DNA from: Haberlea rhodopensis
Taxonomy: Eukaryota; Streptophyta; Magnoliopsida; Lamiales; Gesneriaceae
Direction of reading: 5' to 3'
Assembly (NCBI GenBank): GCA_907163345.1
Contig: CAJQUN010000128.1
Coordinates: forward strand, 1,488,001-1,552,000
DNA: 64,000 bases
The position numbers and the translations under genes are program-made. The notes under the pieces were generated by a model. It saw only the letters and a list, made by a program, of their open reading frames with translations, did not search any database and was not told the DNA's origin. Positions 43,332 through 56,191 of this stretch are shown piece by piece. Position 1 is the first letter of the stretch, and each line of letters starts with the position of its first letter.

Positions 43332-45754
43332 ATATGTGAGTGCAGAACGGGGTGCAGAGCAAGGCTTGTGGCGCCAATATTGTCACACAGGATACGAGGT
43401 GGTTGCGGAAATGGGAAACCAAGTTCATGAAAGAGATTCATGATCCAGCAAACTTCTGCTGCTGTTGAAGCCAAGGCTCGATATTCAGTTTCGGTAGAAG
43501 AGCGAGCCATTCCTTGCTGCTTGCGGGAACGCCAAGAGATAGGATTTGAGCCAAGAAATATTATGTATGCTGATGTATATTTGTTGTCACCCGGATCACC
43601 ACCGCAATCAGAATCATAGTAGCCAGTAAGAGAGACTGGAGAAGGCCAGTGAAGAAGTAGATCATGATGAAGAGTGCCTTTTAAGTAACGAAACAGCCGC
43701 TTAACCGCACCCCAGACATGATCTGTTGGTGCAGTCATAGATTGAGCAAGCCGATTTACGGTGAATGCAATATCGTACGTGTAAACATGAGATACTGAAG
43801 GCCACCGAGAGCATGACAGTAGTCAGTGGGAGTTGTGGAACCAGTCGTCAAAGTATGAGGTTTTGCAGCCATGGGTGTGCTTAGGGCTTAACACCATCCA
43901 TATGATGTCGATAAAGGAGATCAAGTGTATACTTGTGCTTGGATAAGAACATAACCTCTTTGGAATTTGCCACCTCTATGCCAAGAAAATAAGATAGTGG
44001 ACCCAGATCTTTGACAGCAAAATGTGACTGAAGATGGATGATGACCGCGGTGATGTGAGATTGACTCGAACCAGTAATAATGAGGTCATCTACATAAAAT
44101 AGAACAATGAGATGCATTGTAGCCTGTCGAAAGATAAACAATGACGTATCATAGAGTGGGTTAATCCAAAGGATAGTAGTGACGAGCTTAAGACATGGTA
44201 CCATGCACATGGTTCTTGACGTAGCCCATATTAGGACTTCTTAAGGTGACATACATGAGAGAGAACAATAGTGTCGACAAATCCTGGAGGCTGGATCATG
44301 TAGACAGGTTCAGAGAGAGTCCCATGAAGAAAGGCATTGTTGATATCCAGTTGTCGTATATGCCAATTCTCATTAAGGCAATAGAGAGGACATAGAGGAT
44401 GGTGACTGGCTTTACTATAGGATTGAACGTCTCAGTATAGTCAACGCTGGGTCGCTGGTGAAAGCCTTTTGCAACAAGGCATCCTTTGTACTTTTCTAGA
44501 GTTTCATCAGACTTGTGTCTGATGCAGAACAACCATTTGCAGCCACTGCTGTTAGAATTGGTGGGAGGTGGTACAAGATCCCAAGTGCCATGTTGTGATA
44601 AGGCAGTAAATGCCTCAGCCATTGCAGCCAACCATCGAGGGTCAGAGTGAGCCTGAGAAGTAGATGTAGGTTCAGTGTCAGCTGGAAGAGAGTGTTCGTG
44701 GCGGAGTTGAGAGTTGGGGCCGGAATATCTTATTCTGACTACGTGTTCTCATTTTGTGGGTGTGAATGCAATCAGGTAGCGGAGCAGATGGAGGTGCTTT
44801 GGGAGCAGAAGACAGACTGTTGGGAGTGGATGATGGGGTCGAGTGCCGTGCAGGACTGAGGGAGGAAGGGACCTGTATGTGGATCAGAGTGATACTCGAA
44901 GTTGGGGGCGGCTGCGGAATATGGTGCTCACAACCAAAAGATACCTTGTTGAATGGGAAAGTAAACTCTACGAAGCGAATGTGGTGTGAAATAAACACTC
45001 GTTGAGAAGAGAGATCAAGACACCGGTTGGCACTTTGAGAAGTGGAATATCCGATAAACAAGAAGGGTCGGGGCCGTGACGAATAATCCAATGTTCCCTT
45101 GGCATAAGGCTTAAGCCATGGATAGCATAATCAGCCAAAGGTATGCAACCAGATATAATTCTGTTTACGACCAAATAAGATGGCAAAGGTACTGCAAGTA
45201 TTAAGAACCGGGGTTGGCATCCGATTGATTCAGTGAACAGCGGTTTGCAGCGCATAAGAGAAGAATGCTTGTGGAAGATTAGCATAGTGTAGTAGAGCAT
45301 GTCGCGTTTCCAAGACATGAATATGACGCCGTTCAGATGTCCCATTTTAATGAGGGGTGTGAGGTGTGAGCCAACATGATTCCATGGGCCACAAGATAGG
45401 GCTTCAAAGCAACAAACACAACACATTTTTCATTGTAAAAAAATTTAAGTGTGTCCAAACTGTTTTTCAACCAGCAGTTGGAACAGTTGAAAAACGGATG
45501 ACACCCTGAGATTCTGTAGCCATGGGAAATAACCAGCAATACTTGTTGTAATGATCAACTAGTAACAAGTAAAATTGACAACCATCATGAGAGGGCACTG
45601 AAGTAGGGCCCCGGACATCATCATTCACATAATGAAGATGATGTATAACAATCAGAGATGTCTCGGTAATTGGTAATTGGTGAGTTTTACTCACATTACA
45701 AGAGTCACAAAAATTGTTTGTACAACAAGTTTTAATAGAAATAGTTTAAATTAA
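43332..45754 (-). pseudogene. Ty1/copia element F pol: integrase, RT, RNase H, degenerate
   Basis: Reading leftward from 45754: integrase zinc region (CDSCNVSKTHQLP), the first core stretch (DDVRGPTSVPSHDG, LLVDHYNKYCWLF) near 45467-45650, the integrase tail with FIGYSTSQSANRC and a variable proline/serine-rich linker (about 44678-45091), RT N-terminal part (WDLVPP, CKWLFCI, AKGFHQR) at about 44296-44631, RT catalytic YVDD (about 44082-44098) with FLGIEV, and RNase H (YYDSDCGGDPGDNKYTSAY, SSTETEYRALA) to 43332. Several frame changes separate the pieces. RNase H ends abruptly at 43332, where LARD E is inserted. The order INT before RT marks copia rather than gypsy. Confidence 0.9.
45750..45754. 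repeat. Target-site duplication ATTAA, left copy
   Basis: ATTAA at 45750-45754 and 54954-54958 flanks A2 in the F integrase zinc region. Confidence 0.9.
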
Positions 45755-48332
45755 TGTAAGGACCCCAAGCCCTTAAACCTTGATTAGTGTATTAACCACT
45801 ATGTGTGGTACATGCTTTCTATAAAATGTCAATCGGGAAGCTCTGATGATACTTAATCATTGCCTGTCAATTACAAAATTTCCTGTAATACTCAATGTTA
45901 TAAGATCATCATCCTGACAATAAAAGACTCATATGTTTGCCCTTTACCAACCCCTTGGTGCCACTTTTCACATTGTAAACTTTTATAAAAATTTGGGCAG
46001 AGTCTCCCCATAAATAGAGCTATCCCAAAAAAAGAGTACAACACATAACAAAATTCCCGGCCAGGGAAAGCATAATACTCAACAGAAAGCAGCAATACAA
46101 GTAAATTCCCAGCCAGGGAAGACACCACACATAATACACCAATGACTCTCATATCATTCTAGCAATTCAACCTCTAATTGCATGCAACCTTAAATGAAAG
46201 AGAGATAGGCTCATGCCTTTATATACAATCCATATACAAGTATAATCGTGCTCACATGCGAGCATCATGAATATGTATAAATCCTCAGGTGTATATATAG
46301 GTACTCTATACGATACCGTGCTCCATCAAGCCCTGGTACCACGATCCTGGGAGTACCTCAAATCAACAGCTCGAGCTCAGCTCCATAGCCATCGATGTAC
46401 CTGTCCACCTGTCCCAACAGAGACAGCCCCCAACGGGGTGAGCATACCAATACACAAAATCCCATAATCATAATAATGAAATTCATAATTTACAACAAAG
46501 GTAAATGCTAATGAATTTAAATGATACTCCCTGGATGGCAACCTCATCCGGGATTCCGTGTACTGTCCCTGTCCTCACAATCATCAAACTCATCAAATCT
46601 CAAAATCAGTAAATCAACACATTGATTAACTCATCGCATGCCTAATCCTCGAATATCAACATATAGTGATTACAAATTCATTAAACATGCAATTATAGAT
46701 ATCACAATATCTAATACTGATTTCACACCCTCGCTATCAATCACAGATAGCTCAAATGCCTAGCATTTATTTTACCAATCCTTCATTATACCTAGACATC
46801 TCAAATGTCTTATAATGAATACATAAGTCTACGAACCTAGACATCTCAAATGTCTAATAATGAATACATGATTCTACGAACCTAGACATCTCAAATGTCT
46901 TACGAAGAATACATGATTCTACGATCATCCTCAGGCATCTCAAATGCCCTAATATAGTCAAATAAACCCAGTACCCCATATATCATGTAAGAGTCATCCT
47001 ACTCTAGTGTCACGCACGCTACAAGCGGCGATATTAAGATTTGGGTCATTCCTTGGTTATATAAACATATATATATATTCCTCATGCGCGATTATTCAAT
47101 GAAATCAATTTTCATTATGCATTCACATATGCCTTAAAATATAGTAATGCTCGTACGTCGCACGTACCTTAAATCTCCGAAGTCCGAGCCAAACCTTGCT
47201 CGAGTTCCATGCCCCGAGGAATGATGTGCTAACACGATAAATAATTCACAATTATTTACGAACATGTAACCTATGCTCAAGCACACCCATATCCCTCAAA
47301 ATATTGTCAACACACGACAATTATCATCTTAAAAGACCCGGGGCAGGGTACATGCAGGGAAGGAAATAAATGAGACAATATCGAAATTTGTTCAAGAATG
47401 CCCTACAAAAATCGAACCCCAATCTCACAATTTCGAACCCAATTAAATACCATAATTTATCTAAAATGTCAATTAAGCTATCCAAGCAAGAATCAACATC
47501 CCTTGACAAAAACCCCCAAATTTTCGAACTCAACCCCCTTAAAATCGAACCCAAACAAGCCTTTATCATCCTCATGCCAAAAATCCCCAAAATCGAATTC
47601 CAAGCCCTAAAATTCGAACATAATTTCGAACCAAAAATCACAATTAGGCAGGGAAGAACATCACAAACATGGAAAAAGGGGTAAGGAACGTTACCCAAAC
47701 GAAATCGGAAGAAAAACGACCAAAATCCGATGAACCCTAGAAATTGGGGATCGCCGCTCTTTCTCAAAATTCGACTTCAAATCGCGATGAAACTTTCAAT
47801 TGCCGGAGGGGAAATGAGCGCCTGGACGAGACGAAGCCGTGGGTAGGTCGGACGCGCCGATCGGCGGCGGGACGGCGGCGGCCGAAGCGCTTTTGCGCGC
47901 GGGCAGGGGCTGGCAGACGGGAAAGGGTCGCGGGAGAGGAGAGAGGAAATGAAGGGGTTGAAATGAAATTTCCTTTAAAATTTTGGGTTCAATTGGTATT
48001 TATAGCAAAAATACCCCGAAAAATTAATAGCCCCACAAATACATCATGATTCCTTAAAAATCATCTGTTTTCAAAAACTCTCTCTCTAACTCCAAAACCC
48101 CCTACCGGTGCTCACACAGCACCCGAGATTCCGAGACACATCAAAAACCCAACTCTTAGGTTTTACACCGTAATGTGAATACAATCTCAACCTCTGGATC
48201 CAACGATCCCAACTACCCAAATAAACGAGCCCAGAAGGCCCAATACTTCGATTAAACCCACATTACCACGTAAAACCACTTTAGGGATTATTAATACTCC
48301 GGGCTTAACATCTATAATCCCTGGTCATCACA
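45755..48332 (-). mobile_element. A2 3' LTR (left)
   Basis: The reverse complement runs TGTGATGACCAGG to GGGGTCCTTACA. TATA box in reverse at 47995-48006; GTACGT/ACGTAC hairpin 47153-47167; 45-bp hairpin array at 46794, 46839 and 46884, plus a variant unit at 46933 with stem GGCAT/ATGCC and loop CTCAA. GC-rich leader at 47790-47945. Confidence 0.93.
46794..46949 (-). repeat. GACAT-CTCAA-ATGTC hairpin array in the A2 left LTR
   Basis: Three units exactly 45 bp apart have stem AGACAT/ATGTCT. A fourth near 46933 has GGCAT/ATGCC around the same CTCAA loop, a paired change on both arms. The same is seen in the right LTR at about 53414-53570. Confidence 0.9.
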
Positions 48333-50991
48333 ATATTCCCCACTAAAAGAATTTCGTCCTCGAAATTAGCACTGGTGTATCGCGTCACACCCGGGCTACA
48401 CAACAACATGAAGCCACAACCTCGATTCTTAACCATAACAGAATCGTATCAATAAACGTGAGGATACTTACTTCTCTTCAAACTCTGAAACAGAGCGACT
48501 TACCAAAACCAACCTATCACCCAAGAGGCAAAACGTACCTCGATGCGAGTCATCCCAAAAGTCAGCCTCATGACTGCAAAACAACCAATACATACGACTG
48601 TAGATCGGACAGTCATCCTTCGATCTAATACTACAGTACGAACACGTCCTGAATGACACCTCAACCGTAAGAACGTTGACCTCGTGTCAAACTCTGGAGT
48701 GGAGTAGACTTCCAAATCCATCATCACGTCAAAGAGCGTCAGTACAACTCAACGCTAATAATCCAAAAGCAGTTAGTCAACTGAAACTGTAAGGATTCGA
48801 ATCGCTCCTGATTCTATCGTAGATATCATCCAATGACATCTTTACCAAGACTCACGATGTCTAACATACATCGTTACGAGGGAAACACTAGTACAACCAC
48901 GGTGTACACATACCAAACCTGGTTTCCACTTTCAAACTTCCTCCATCGAAGGAGTAGTCGCCTCATTGCAACTTAATTTGGGCAACTCACGGCCACAAAT
49001 TCAAACAAAAGACATCTCACAAGATGTCCACCTCCGGATGTTCCAAGAATCACGTCCTGATCATAAATAACAACCGAGACTCCGCAGAGTTTAAATTTCT
49101 TAAGGGGCATGCAATAAACCCATTGCATCCTCAACGCTTGTGTCGTCAGCGACACTCAACCAATCCGAAATCCTGCCATCCCTTGAAAATCCTCGGATTT
49201 AACAATCCAAACTTGGGAAGGCTGTCGCATAACTCGAAGGAAAACACCAACAAGGGAAATACCTTAACCCTCACAAGAAAATCCCTCTTCAAGGGAGTCA
49301 ACTAACTTCACGATTATCCCTCATAATCATCGTGCCATGGAGATTCCCAATCTCAAGGTGTTCCATATCTCACATCAGAGATTTAACCATCCTAAAATAG
49401 CATAACTCTATGCTTAACAGAGAGGAAATCAATAACTGGCATCCGTATACTCACCGGTATACCTGCCTAAGCACTGATATCGCATGCATACTCAATGCAC
49501 TCGGCTCGGGTATCTACCACATATCCCTAAGCCCCAAACACAACCGTCAATTCTGAGTCATTCCTTACTCAGTGGAGGATGATAATCGACGATTAACAAT
49601 ACACGATGTGATTCCCAAAATCAACACCACTTGCACCAACTTACCGAATCTTTCAAAGATTCCCAAATAGGTATAATACTACCTCCTTCCTCGCAAGGGA
49701 AGCGCCATTGAACTCGAGATCCACAAGTCTCGAACCATCGTTCGGAAAAACTGGATATAATAACACCCATTGTATCCCTAATACACGGGTTCCCTTAGAT
49801 TGAGTCAATAACGACCTGATGACTCTCTTGTTGGTACTCCAACATCCTGAGCTGTCCCAGACAAGTCTCCAAGATTAAACATAAACGTATACACGTTTCA
49901 GTGAGGCATGAACAACCTTAACCTCAATGACATGGTGACTACTAGAGTCCACCACAATCCACATCGTATCACCTTACGATTTGCCAAACTTTGTTCCAAC
50001 GAGCAGTGTAACGGCTCTAGTAAGCCCATCATGGTGCTGCACACACACGGCAGACAAACCAGTCTCTGCCTCTTTAGGTTTACCTCAAACCTACCAATAA
50101 GACGGACGTTTCCACATGGTATAACATACTATGGGAGGAAAACTCAATAGAGTAGTGGGTCTTTATCCAACATTCCTCAATGCCGATACACCCTGGACAC
50201 TCCAATGTCCCTATGTACTTAACATAACCTGATCCTACTCCCTTAGGACCCATCCTACACCCTCAAGGGTGGTGTGACCATGTCTACCACATGTCACATC
50301 GACAGAAAGCGAGTAATTTCCTCCATGATTACTCCTGTCGTCAAATCACATGGCCAAAAGCCATTCCAACGAGCATACCTCAAGGGTATCACCACTCGTA
50401 ATATGATCACCCCAATCGTAAGCTGCGGTACAATCACATGTACAGCGCATCCATCCATTCCTCGAGCAACCCGCTCGGTATAAGGGTCACGTCAATCGGT
50501 GTCGCACACGCCACCTTGTGCTCGGTACTGGCACCCAAGGCATACCACTGAATACGTATACTCAACGCATCGATCATCGTAACGATGATGCATGTCTAAT
50601 AAGACATCTCCTACACCATCGTCATCGTCATCCTGTGACGACACATGCCAACTCATGGCATCTAAAACATTGCCAACTAGTGACGATACATGTACATCAG
50701 CGTATGTCATCAACTAACATGCTAGTAAAATAGGCATAATAAAACATGTATATCAATGCATGCCAGCTACAATAAAGCTAATAAAATAGCAATATCTCAT
50801 ACCTCATCGCTAGCAATATAGCGTCATACCTGTCTCCGTCGCTCAATAATAGTGCGTAATCAGCACCCATCGCTCGAAGGCGGCAAAATCCTGTGCTGAG
50901 TACATAGCGGCACAATCCCTCGCTATAGAATCGACGGTATGACACCTCGTCAGATAATAAGTGGCATGAAACCTCGCTATACCCTGAGCAT

Positions 50992-51152
50992 GAATCATCG
51001 TCCACATAGTAGCGGAAAGAGGCATCGCTATCAATGCCTGGCGGTATAAACCATCGCCAATCAATATAGCGGAATGAACCGTCGCTATAAATACACCTGG
51101 CGGAATGAACCATCGCCAATAAATATAGCGGAATGAACCATCGCTATCAATA
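50992..51152 (-). repeat. Alternating AGCG and GGCG hairpins in A2
   Basis: The reverse-strand form of the A1 59-bp array, with fewer units: TAGCGGAATGAACCATCGCTA and TGGCGGAATGAACCATCGCCA types alternate. Stems differ, the loop GAATGAACCAT is constant. Confidence 0.88.
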
Positions 51153-52359
51153 CACCTCGAATTGAGTCACTTATCAGTAGTGTATTTCAATGCTTCACTA
51201 CTCCATATAAGCGGAATCCTTCCTCGCTTCATATGGACCTTAGCGCAAGCATTGAAATCCTCACTAGGATAACCTGGACTCGTGAAATATCAATAGTGCA
51301 TTTCAATGCTTCTCACTACTCCATATAAGCGGAATCCTTCCTCGCTTCATATGGACTTTAGTGTAAGCATTGAAATCCTCACTTTATATTTCACAATATA
51401 CATATGCAAAACGATGCGTATCAACATGTATCATATCATAATGCACTATCTTATGCATACCTTGATTTACCTTGTGTTAAATGACTAACCACATAATACA
51501 TGTTGCCCTTGGGATGCCCGTGCATATGTATAATCATCATTCCTTTTCGTATTCCTTATTTCTTGTAACCTGCAACCATCAGGGTTAACAACAATAGCCA
51601 TATACGCTATGCATCAACATTCAATACATAATAAAAACGCATTATAAGAATGTATGGTTTCATAAATAAATGTCATGACATCCTTCCTCTTTAAATCCAT
51701 ATTTCATCTTGAGCCCTTATCATTAGTACATTTTAATGCTTCTTGCTACTCCATGTAAGCGGGACTCTTCATCGCTTCCAATGGACTTTAGTGTTGCTAC
51801 TCCATGTAAGCTTCCAATGGACTTTAGCGTTGCTACTCCATGCAATGGACTTTAGCGTTGCTACTCCATGTAAGCGGGATTCTTCATCGCTTCCAATGGA
51901 CTTTAGCGTTGCTACTCCATGCAATGGACTTTAGCGTAAGCCATTAAAATCCTTACTTAGATAACTTTGACTCAAGAAATACACCTCTTATATTTCACAA
52001 CATGCATATGCAAAAACAATGCACAATAACATATATCATAACCTTAATGCACCACTTTGCATTCATCATGTGTCAACAAGACAACATAAAGTACATGTTA
52101 CCTCGGAAATATCCCTTTACCGGATTTTCTTAAAACCAGCTTCCTTGGCACATAATACACGGAGTGCCAGACATCCCTATAAATGTCATCCTATCGTGTT
52201 CCACACGATTCCTGCAACCACAATGGTTAGCAATACCACTTTTCATATCATAAGAGCACATAAACAATTTGTTATGTTATACAACATTAATGCCATCATG
52301 CATAAATATGTGCTATCAATAACTTCCTAGGCCCTTAACAGCCGCAATGAGCAATCACT

Positions 52360-52371
52360 GCTCTGATACCA
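52360..52371 (-). promoter_or_regulatory. Primer-binding site of A2
   Basis: The reverse complement reads TGGTATCAGAGC, four bases from the LTR that begins at 52376. Confidence 0.9.
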
Positions 52372-52375
52372 CTAA

Positions 52376-54953
52376 TGTAAGGACCCCAAGCCCTTAAACC
52401 TTGATTAGTGTATTAACCACTATGTGTGGTACATGCTTTCTATAAAATGTCAATCGGGAAGCTCTGATGATACTTAATCATTGCCTGTCAATTACAAAAT
52501 TTCCTGTAATACTCAATGTTATAAGATCATCATCCTGACAATAAAAGACTCATATGTTTGCCCTTTACCAACCCCTTGGTGCCACTTTTCACATTGTAAA
52601 CTTTTATAAAAATTTGGGCAGAGTCTCCCCATAAATAGAGCTATCCCAAAAAAAGAGTACAACACATAACAAAATTCCCGGCCAGGGAAAGCATAATACT
52701 CAACAGAAAGCAGCAATACAAGTAAATTCCCAGCCAGGGAAGACACCACACATAATACACCAATGACTCTCATATCATTCTAGCAATTCAACCTCTAATT
52801 GCATGCAACCTTAAATGAAAGAGAGATAGGCTCATGCCTTTATATACAATCCATATACAAGTATAATCGTGCTCACATGCGAGCATCATGAATATGTATA
52901 AATCCTCAGGTGTATATATAGGTACTCTATACGATACCGTGCTCCATCAAGCCCTGGTACCACGATCCTGGGAGTACCTCAAATCAACAGCTCGAGCTCA
53001 GCTCCATAGCCATCGATGTACCTGTCCACCTGTCCCAACAGAGACAGCCCCCAACGGGGTGAGCATACCAATACACAAAATCCCATAATCATAATAATGA
53101 AATTCATAATTTACAACAAAGGTAAATGCTAATGAATTTAAATGATACTCCCTGGATGGCAACCTCATCCGGGATTCCGTGTACTGTCCCTGTCCTCACA
53201 ATCATCAAACTCATCAAATCTCAAAATCAGTAAATCAACACATTGATTAACTCATCGCATGCCTAATCCTCGAATATCAACATATAGTGATTACAAATTC
53301 ATTAAACATGCAATTATAGATATCACAATATCTAATACTGATTTCACACCCTCGTTATCAATCACAGATAGCTCAAATGCCTAGCATTTATTTTACCAAT
53401 CCTTCATTATACCTAGACATCTCAAATGTCTTATAATGAATACATAAGTCTACGAACCTAGACATCTCAAATGTCTCATAATGAATACATGATTCTACGA
53501 ACCTAGACATCTCAAATGTCTTACGAAGAATACATGATTCTACGATCATCCTCAGGCATCTCAAATGCCCTAATATAGTCAAATAAACCCAGTACCCCAT
53601 ATATCATGTAAGAGTCATCCTACTCTAGTGTCACGCACGCTACAAGCGGCGATATTAAGATTTGGGTCATTCCTTGGTTATATCAACATATATATATATA
53701 TTCCTCATGCGCGATTATTCAATGAAATCAATTTTCATTATGCATTCACATATGCCTTAAAATATAGTAATGCTCGTACGTCGCACGTACCTTAAATCTC
53801 CGAAGTCCGAGCCAAACCTTGCTCGAGTTCCATGCCCCGAGGAATGATGTGCTAACACGATAAATAATTCACAATTATTTACGAACATGTAACCTATGCT
53901 CAAGCACACCCATATCCCTCAAAATATTGTCAACACACGACAATTATCATCTTAAAAGACCCGGGGCAGGGTACATGCAGGGAAGGAAATAAATGAGACA
54001 ATATCGAAATTTGTTCAAGAATGCCCTACAAAAATCGAACCCCAATCTCACAATTTCGAACCCAATTAAATACCATAATTTATCTAAAATGTCAATTAAG
54101 CTATCCAAGCAAGAATCAACATCCCTTGACAAAAACCCCCAAATTTTCGAACTCAACCCCTTAAAATCGAACCCAAACAAGCCTTTATCATCCTCATGCC
54201 AAAAATCCCCAAAATCGAATTCCAAGCCCTAAAATTCGAACATAATTTCGAACCAAAAATCACAATTAGGCAGGGAAGAACATCACAAACATGGAAAAAG
54301 GGGTAAGGAACGTTACCCAAACGAAATCGGAAGAAAAACGACCAAAATCCGATGAACCCTAGAAATTGGGGATCGCCGCTCTTTCTCAAAATTCGACTTC
54401 AAATCGCGATGAAACTTTCAATTGCCGGAGGGGAAATGAGCGCCTGGACGAGACGAAGCCGTGGGTAGGTCGGACGCGCCGATCGGCGGCGCGACGGCGG
54501 CGGCCGAAGCGCTTTTGCGCGCGGGCAGGGGCTGGCAGACGGGAAAGGGTCGCGGGAGAGGAGAGAGGAAATGAAGGGGTTGAAATGAAATTTCCTTTAA
54601 AATTTTGGGTTCAATTGGTATTTATAGCAAAAATACCCCGAAAAATAATAGCCCCACAAATACATCATGATTCCTTAAAAATCATCTGTTTTCAAAAACT
54701 CTCTCTCTAACTCCAAAACCCCCTACCGGTGCTCACACAGCACCCGAGATTCCGAGACACATCAAAAACCCAACTCTTAGGTTTTACACCGTAATGTGAA
54801 TACAATCTCAACCTCTGGATCCAACGATCCCAACTACCCAAATAAACGAGCCCAGAAGGCCCTATACTTCGATTAAACCCACATTGCCACGTAAAACCAC
54901 TTTAGGGATTATTAATACTCCGGGCTTAACATCTATAATCCCTGGTCATCACA
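52376..54953 (-). mobile_element. A2 5' LTR (right)
   Basis: Nearly identical to the left LTR. TATA box in reverse 54617-54628; GTACGT/ACGTAC hairpin 53776-53790; hairpin array about 53414-53570. Differences seen include GGGACGG versus GCGACGG in the GC-rich leader and one-base indels near 54160 and 54643. Confidence 0.93.
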
Positions 54954-54958
54954 ATTAA
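54954..54958. repeat. Target-site duplication ATTAA, right copy
   Basis: Second copy flanking A2. The copia reading continues beyond it. Confidence 0.9.
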
Positions 54959-56191
54959 AATGTGAAATAACAAACGAACTAGTTCTAAATGGGGGATGTC
55001 CAAGTCTAGCATGACAGGTGAGAGGTGAAGTTCGAACCCCAAGCAAGGCAGAATTTACTATGGATAGGAAGGACGACGGTCAAAAATGATAGACGACATT
55101 ATCACATGAGCCTTGCGCTAGGTGCGCCCTCGTAGTTTGATCCTTCACAACAAAATGAGACAGAAAAAATATTCAACAGATACGTCATTAGCCGCAGTAA
55201 ACTGGTGGATCGATAGCAAGTTGGTCTTCGACGAGAGAACACAAAGAATATTAGATAATTTAAAGGTGTGTTGCGGAAACTTAAGAACAGAGGTACAGGT
55301 GTGAGATATTGGGAGTCTCGTGCCCTCAGCTATGTGCCATCATATTCGTAGTGAATAGTGAGATTTTTGGAGATCACTTGTGAGGTTGTATGATGCCCCC
55401 GAGTCCACGAGCCATGGTTGATGGTGAGTAGAGGCGGTGGGAGACTAGGTCATATGGGCAGCAGGTGTGAGTCTATGGCAGTAGGGTGCAATGTGGCTGG
55501 GATGACCACAAAGTTGACAATCACTAGAGTGCGTAGTTGAGAGTTCCAACCAGATCTGTTTCCTCTACGATAACGCTGTAGTCAGAAAGGCCACCACGAC
55601 CACGGTTTGGCTGAGAGTGTCAGCGGGCAGAGTGAGTTTGGCGCTGAGGATGGCGATGTGAATTAGTCAAGCCAGATGATGAAGAGGAGACGTTTGTTGT
55701 GGCAACAAGGTTCACGGTTTGGGATTCAAGTTTTTTGACATATAGATCATGTGCCATGAGCATGTTGTGCAACTCTTCAAATTTGAGAGATGATTCACGG
55801 ACGCGAATAGGGGCCGCAATTTCGTGGTAGGATTGACCGAGACCATTAAGAACAAAGAAGGTGATATCGTTTTCTGAGAGAAGGCTATCGATGATGGTGA
55901 GTTCATCGGTTTTGCCTTTGATAAATTGGAGGAACTCACTGACAAATTTGGTGCCAAGAGATGTGTGAGATAGGTCATCTTTGATTTGCATCACTCGAGC
56001 ATGAGAGCAGCTCGCAAAGAGACGGCTTAGCGTTGTTCATACATCAGCTACAATAGTGGCGGAGGAGACGAGCAGGAGTAATTCCGGCGATAGCAAACCA
56101 AAAATCATAGCAAGGAGTAATTGATCTTGCTGGAACCAAGAACCAAATGCCGTAGAATTTGCGGACGGAGTAGCAGCGGTGGCATCGATAT
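54959..56191 (-). pseudogene. Ty1/copia element F gag to pre-integrase, degenerate
   Basis: Reading leftward from 56191: a UBN2-type Gag (FGSWFQQDQLLLAMIFG, then LFASCSHARVMQIKDDLSH and LHNMLMAHDLYVKKLES), interrupted by TGA near 56029-56031; a basic serine-rich tail; a zinc knuckle CQLCGHPSHIAPYC near 55488-55530; degenerate protease space (about 55020-55480, no clear motif found); and the pre-integrase histidine part HARLGHPPFRT near 54991-55017. A2 then splits the HHCC finger, whose cysteines lie at about 45700-45740. At 56191 Gag is cut by LARD E'. The start codon and LTRs are not in the window. Confidence 0.85.

Larger units (their letters stand above)
48333..52375 (-). other. A2 internal region, non-coding
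   Basis: The pre-PPT hairpin is at 48350-48367 with the PPT next to the LTR. A unique part about 48370-50500 corresponds to A1 32000-34009. Stem-loop arrays lie at 50830-51150 (AGCGGAATGAACCATCGCT type), 51196-51375 (CCATATAAGCG...CGCTTCATATGG) and 51740-51945 (GTAAGCGGGACTC...CGCTTCCAATGG). The primer-binding site is at 52360-52371. Array composition differs from A1. No supported gene. Confidence 0.85.
45755..54953 (-). mobile_element. LARD A2, complete non-autonomous LTR element (9199 bp)
   Basis: A second full A-type element, in opposite orientation to A1. LTRs of 2578 bp each (45755-48332 and 52376-54953) differ at about eight places by eye. The internal region (48333-52375) has no gag or pol. 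A primer-binding site, polypurine tract, pre-PPT hairpin and ATTAA target duplication are present. LTR and internal sequences match A1 closely but differ in array copy number and local deletions. Confidence 0.93.

Noticed and set aside
27307..54953. A1 and A2 as terminal inverted repeats of one giant DNA transposon.
   Set aside because: Each has its own pair of LTRs, primer site, PPT and a different 5-bp target duplication (CTTCC and ATTAA), so they are two separate retroelement insertions.
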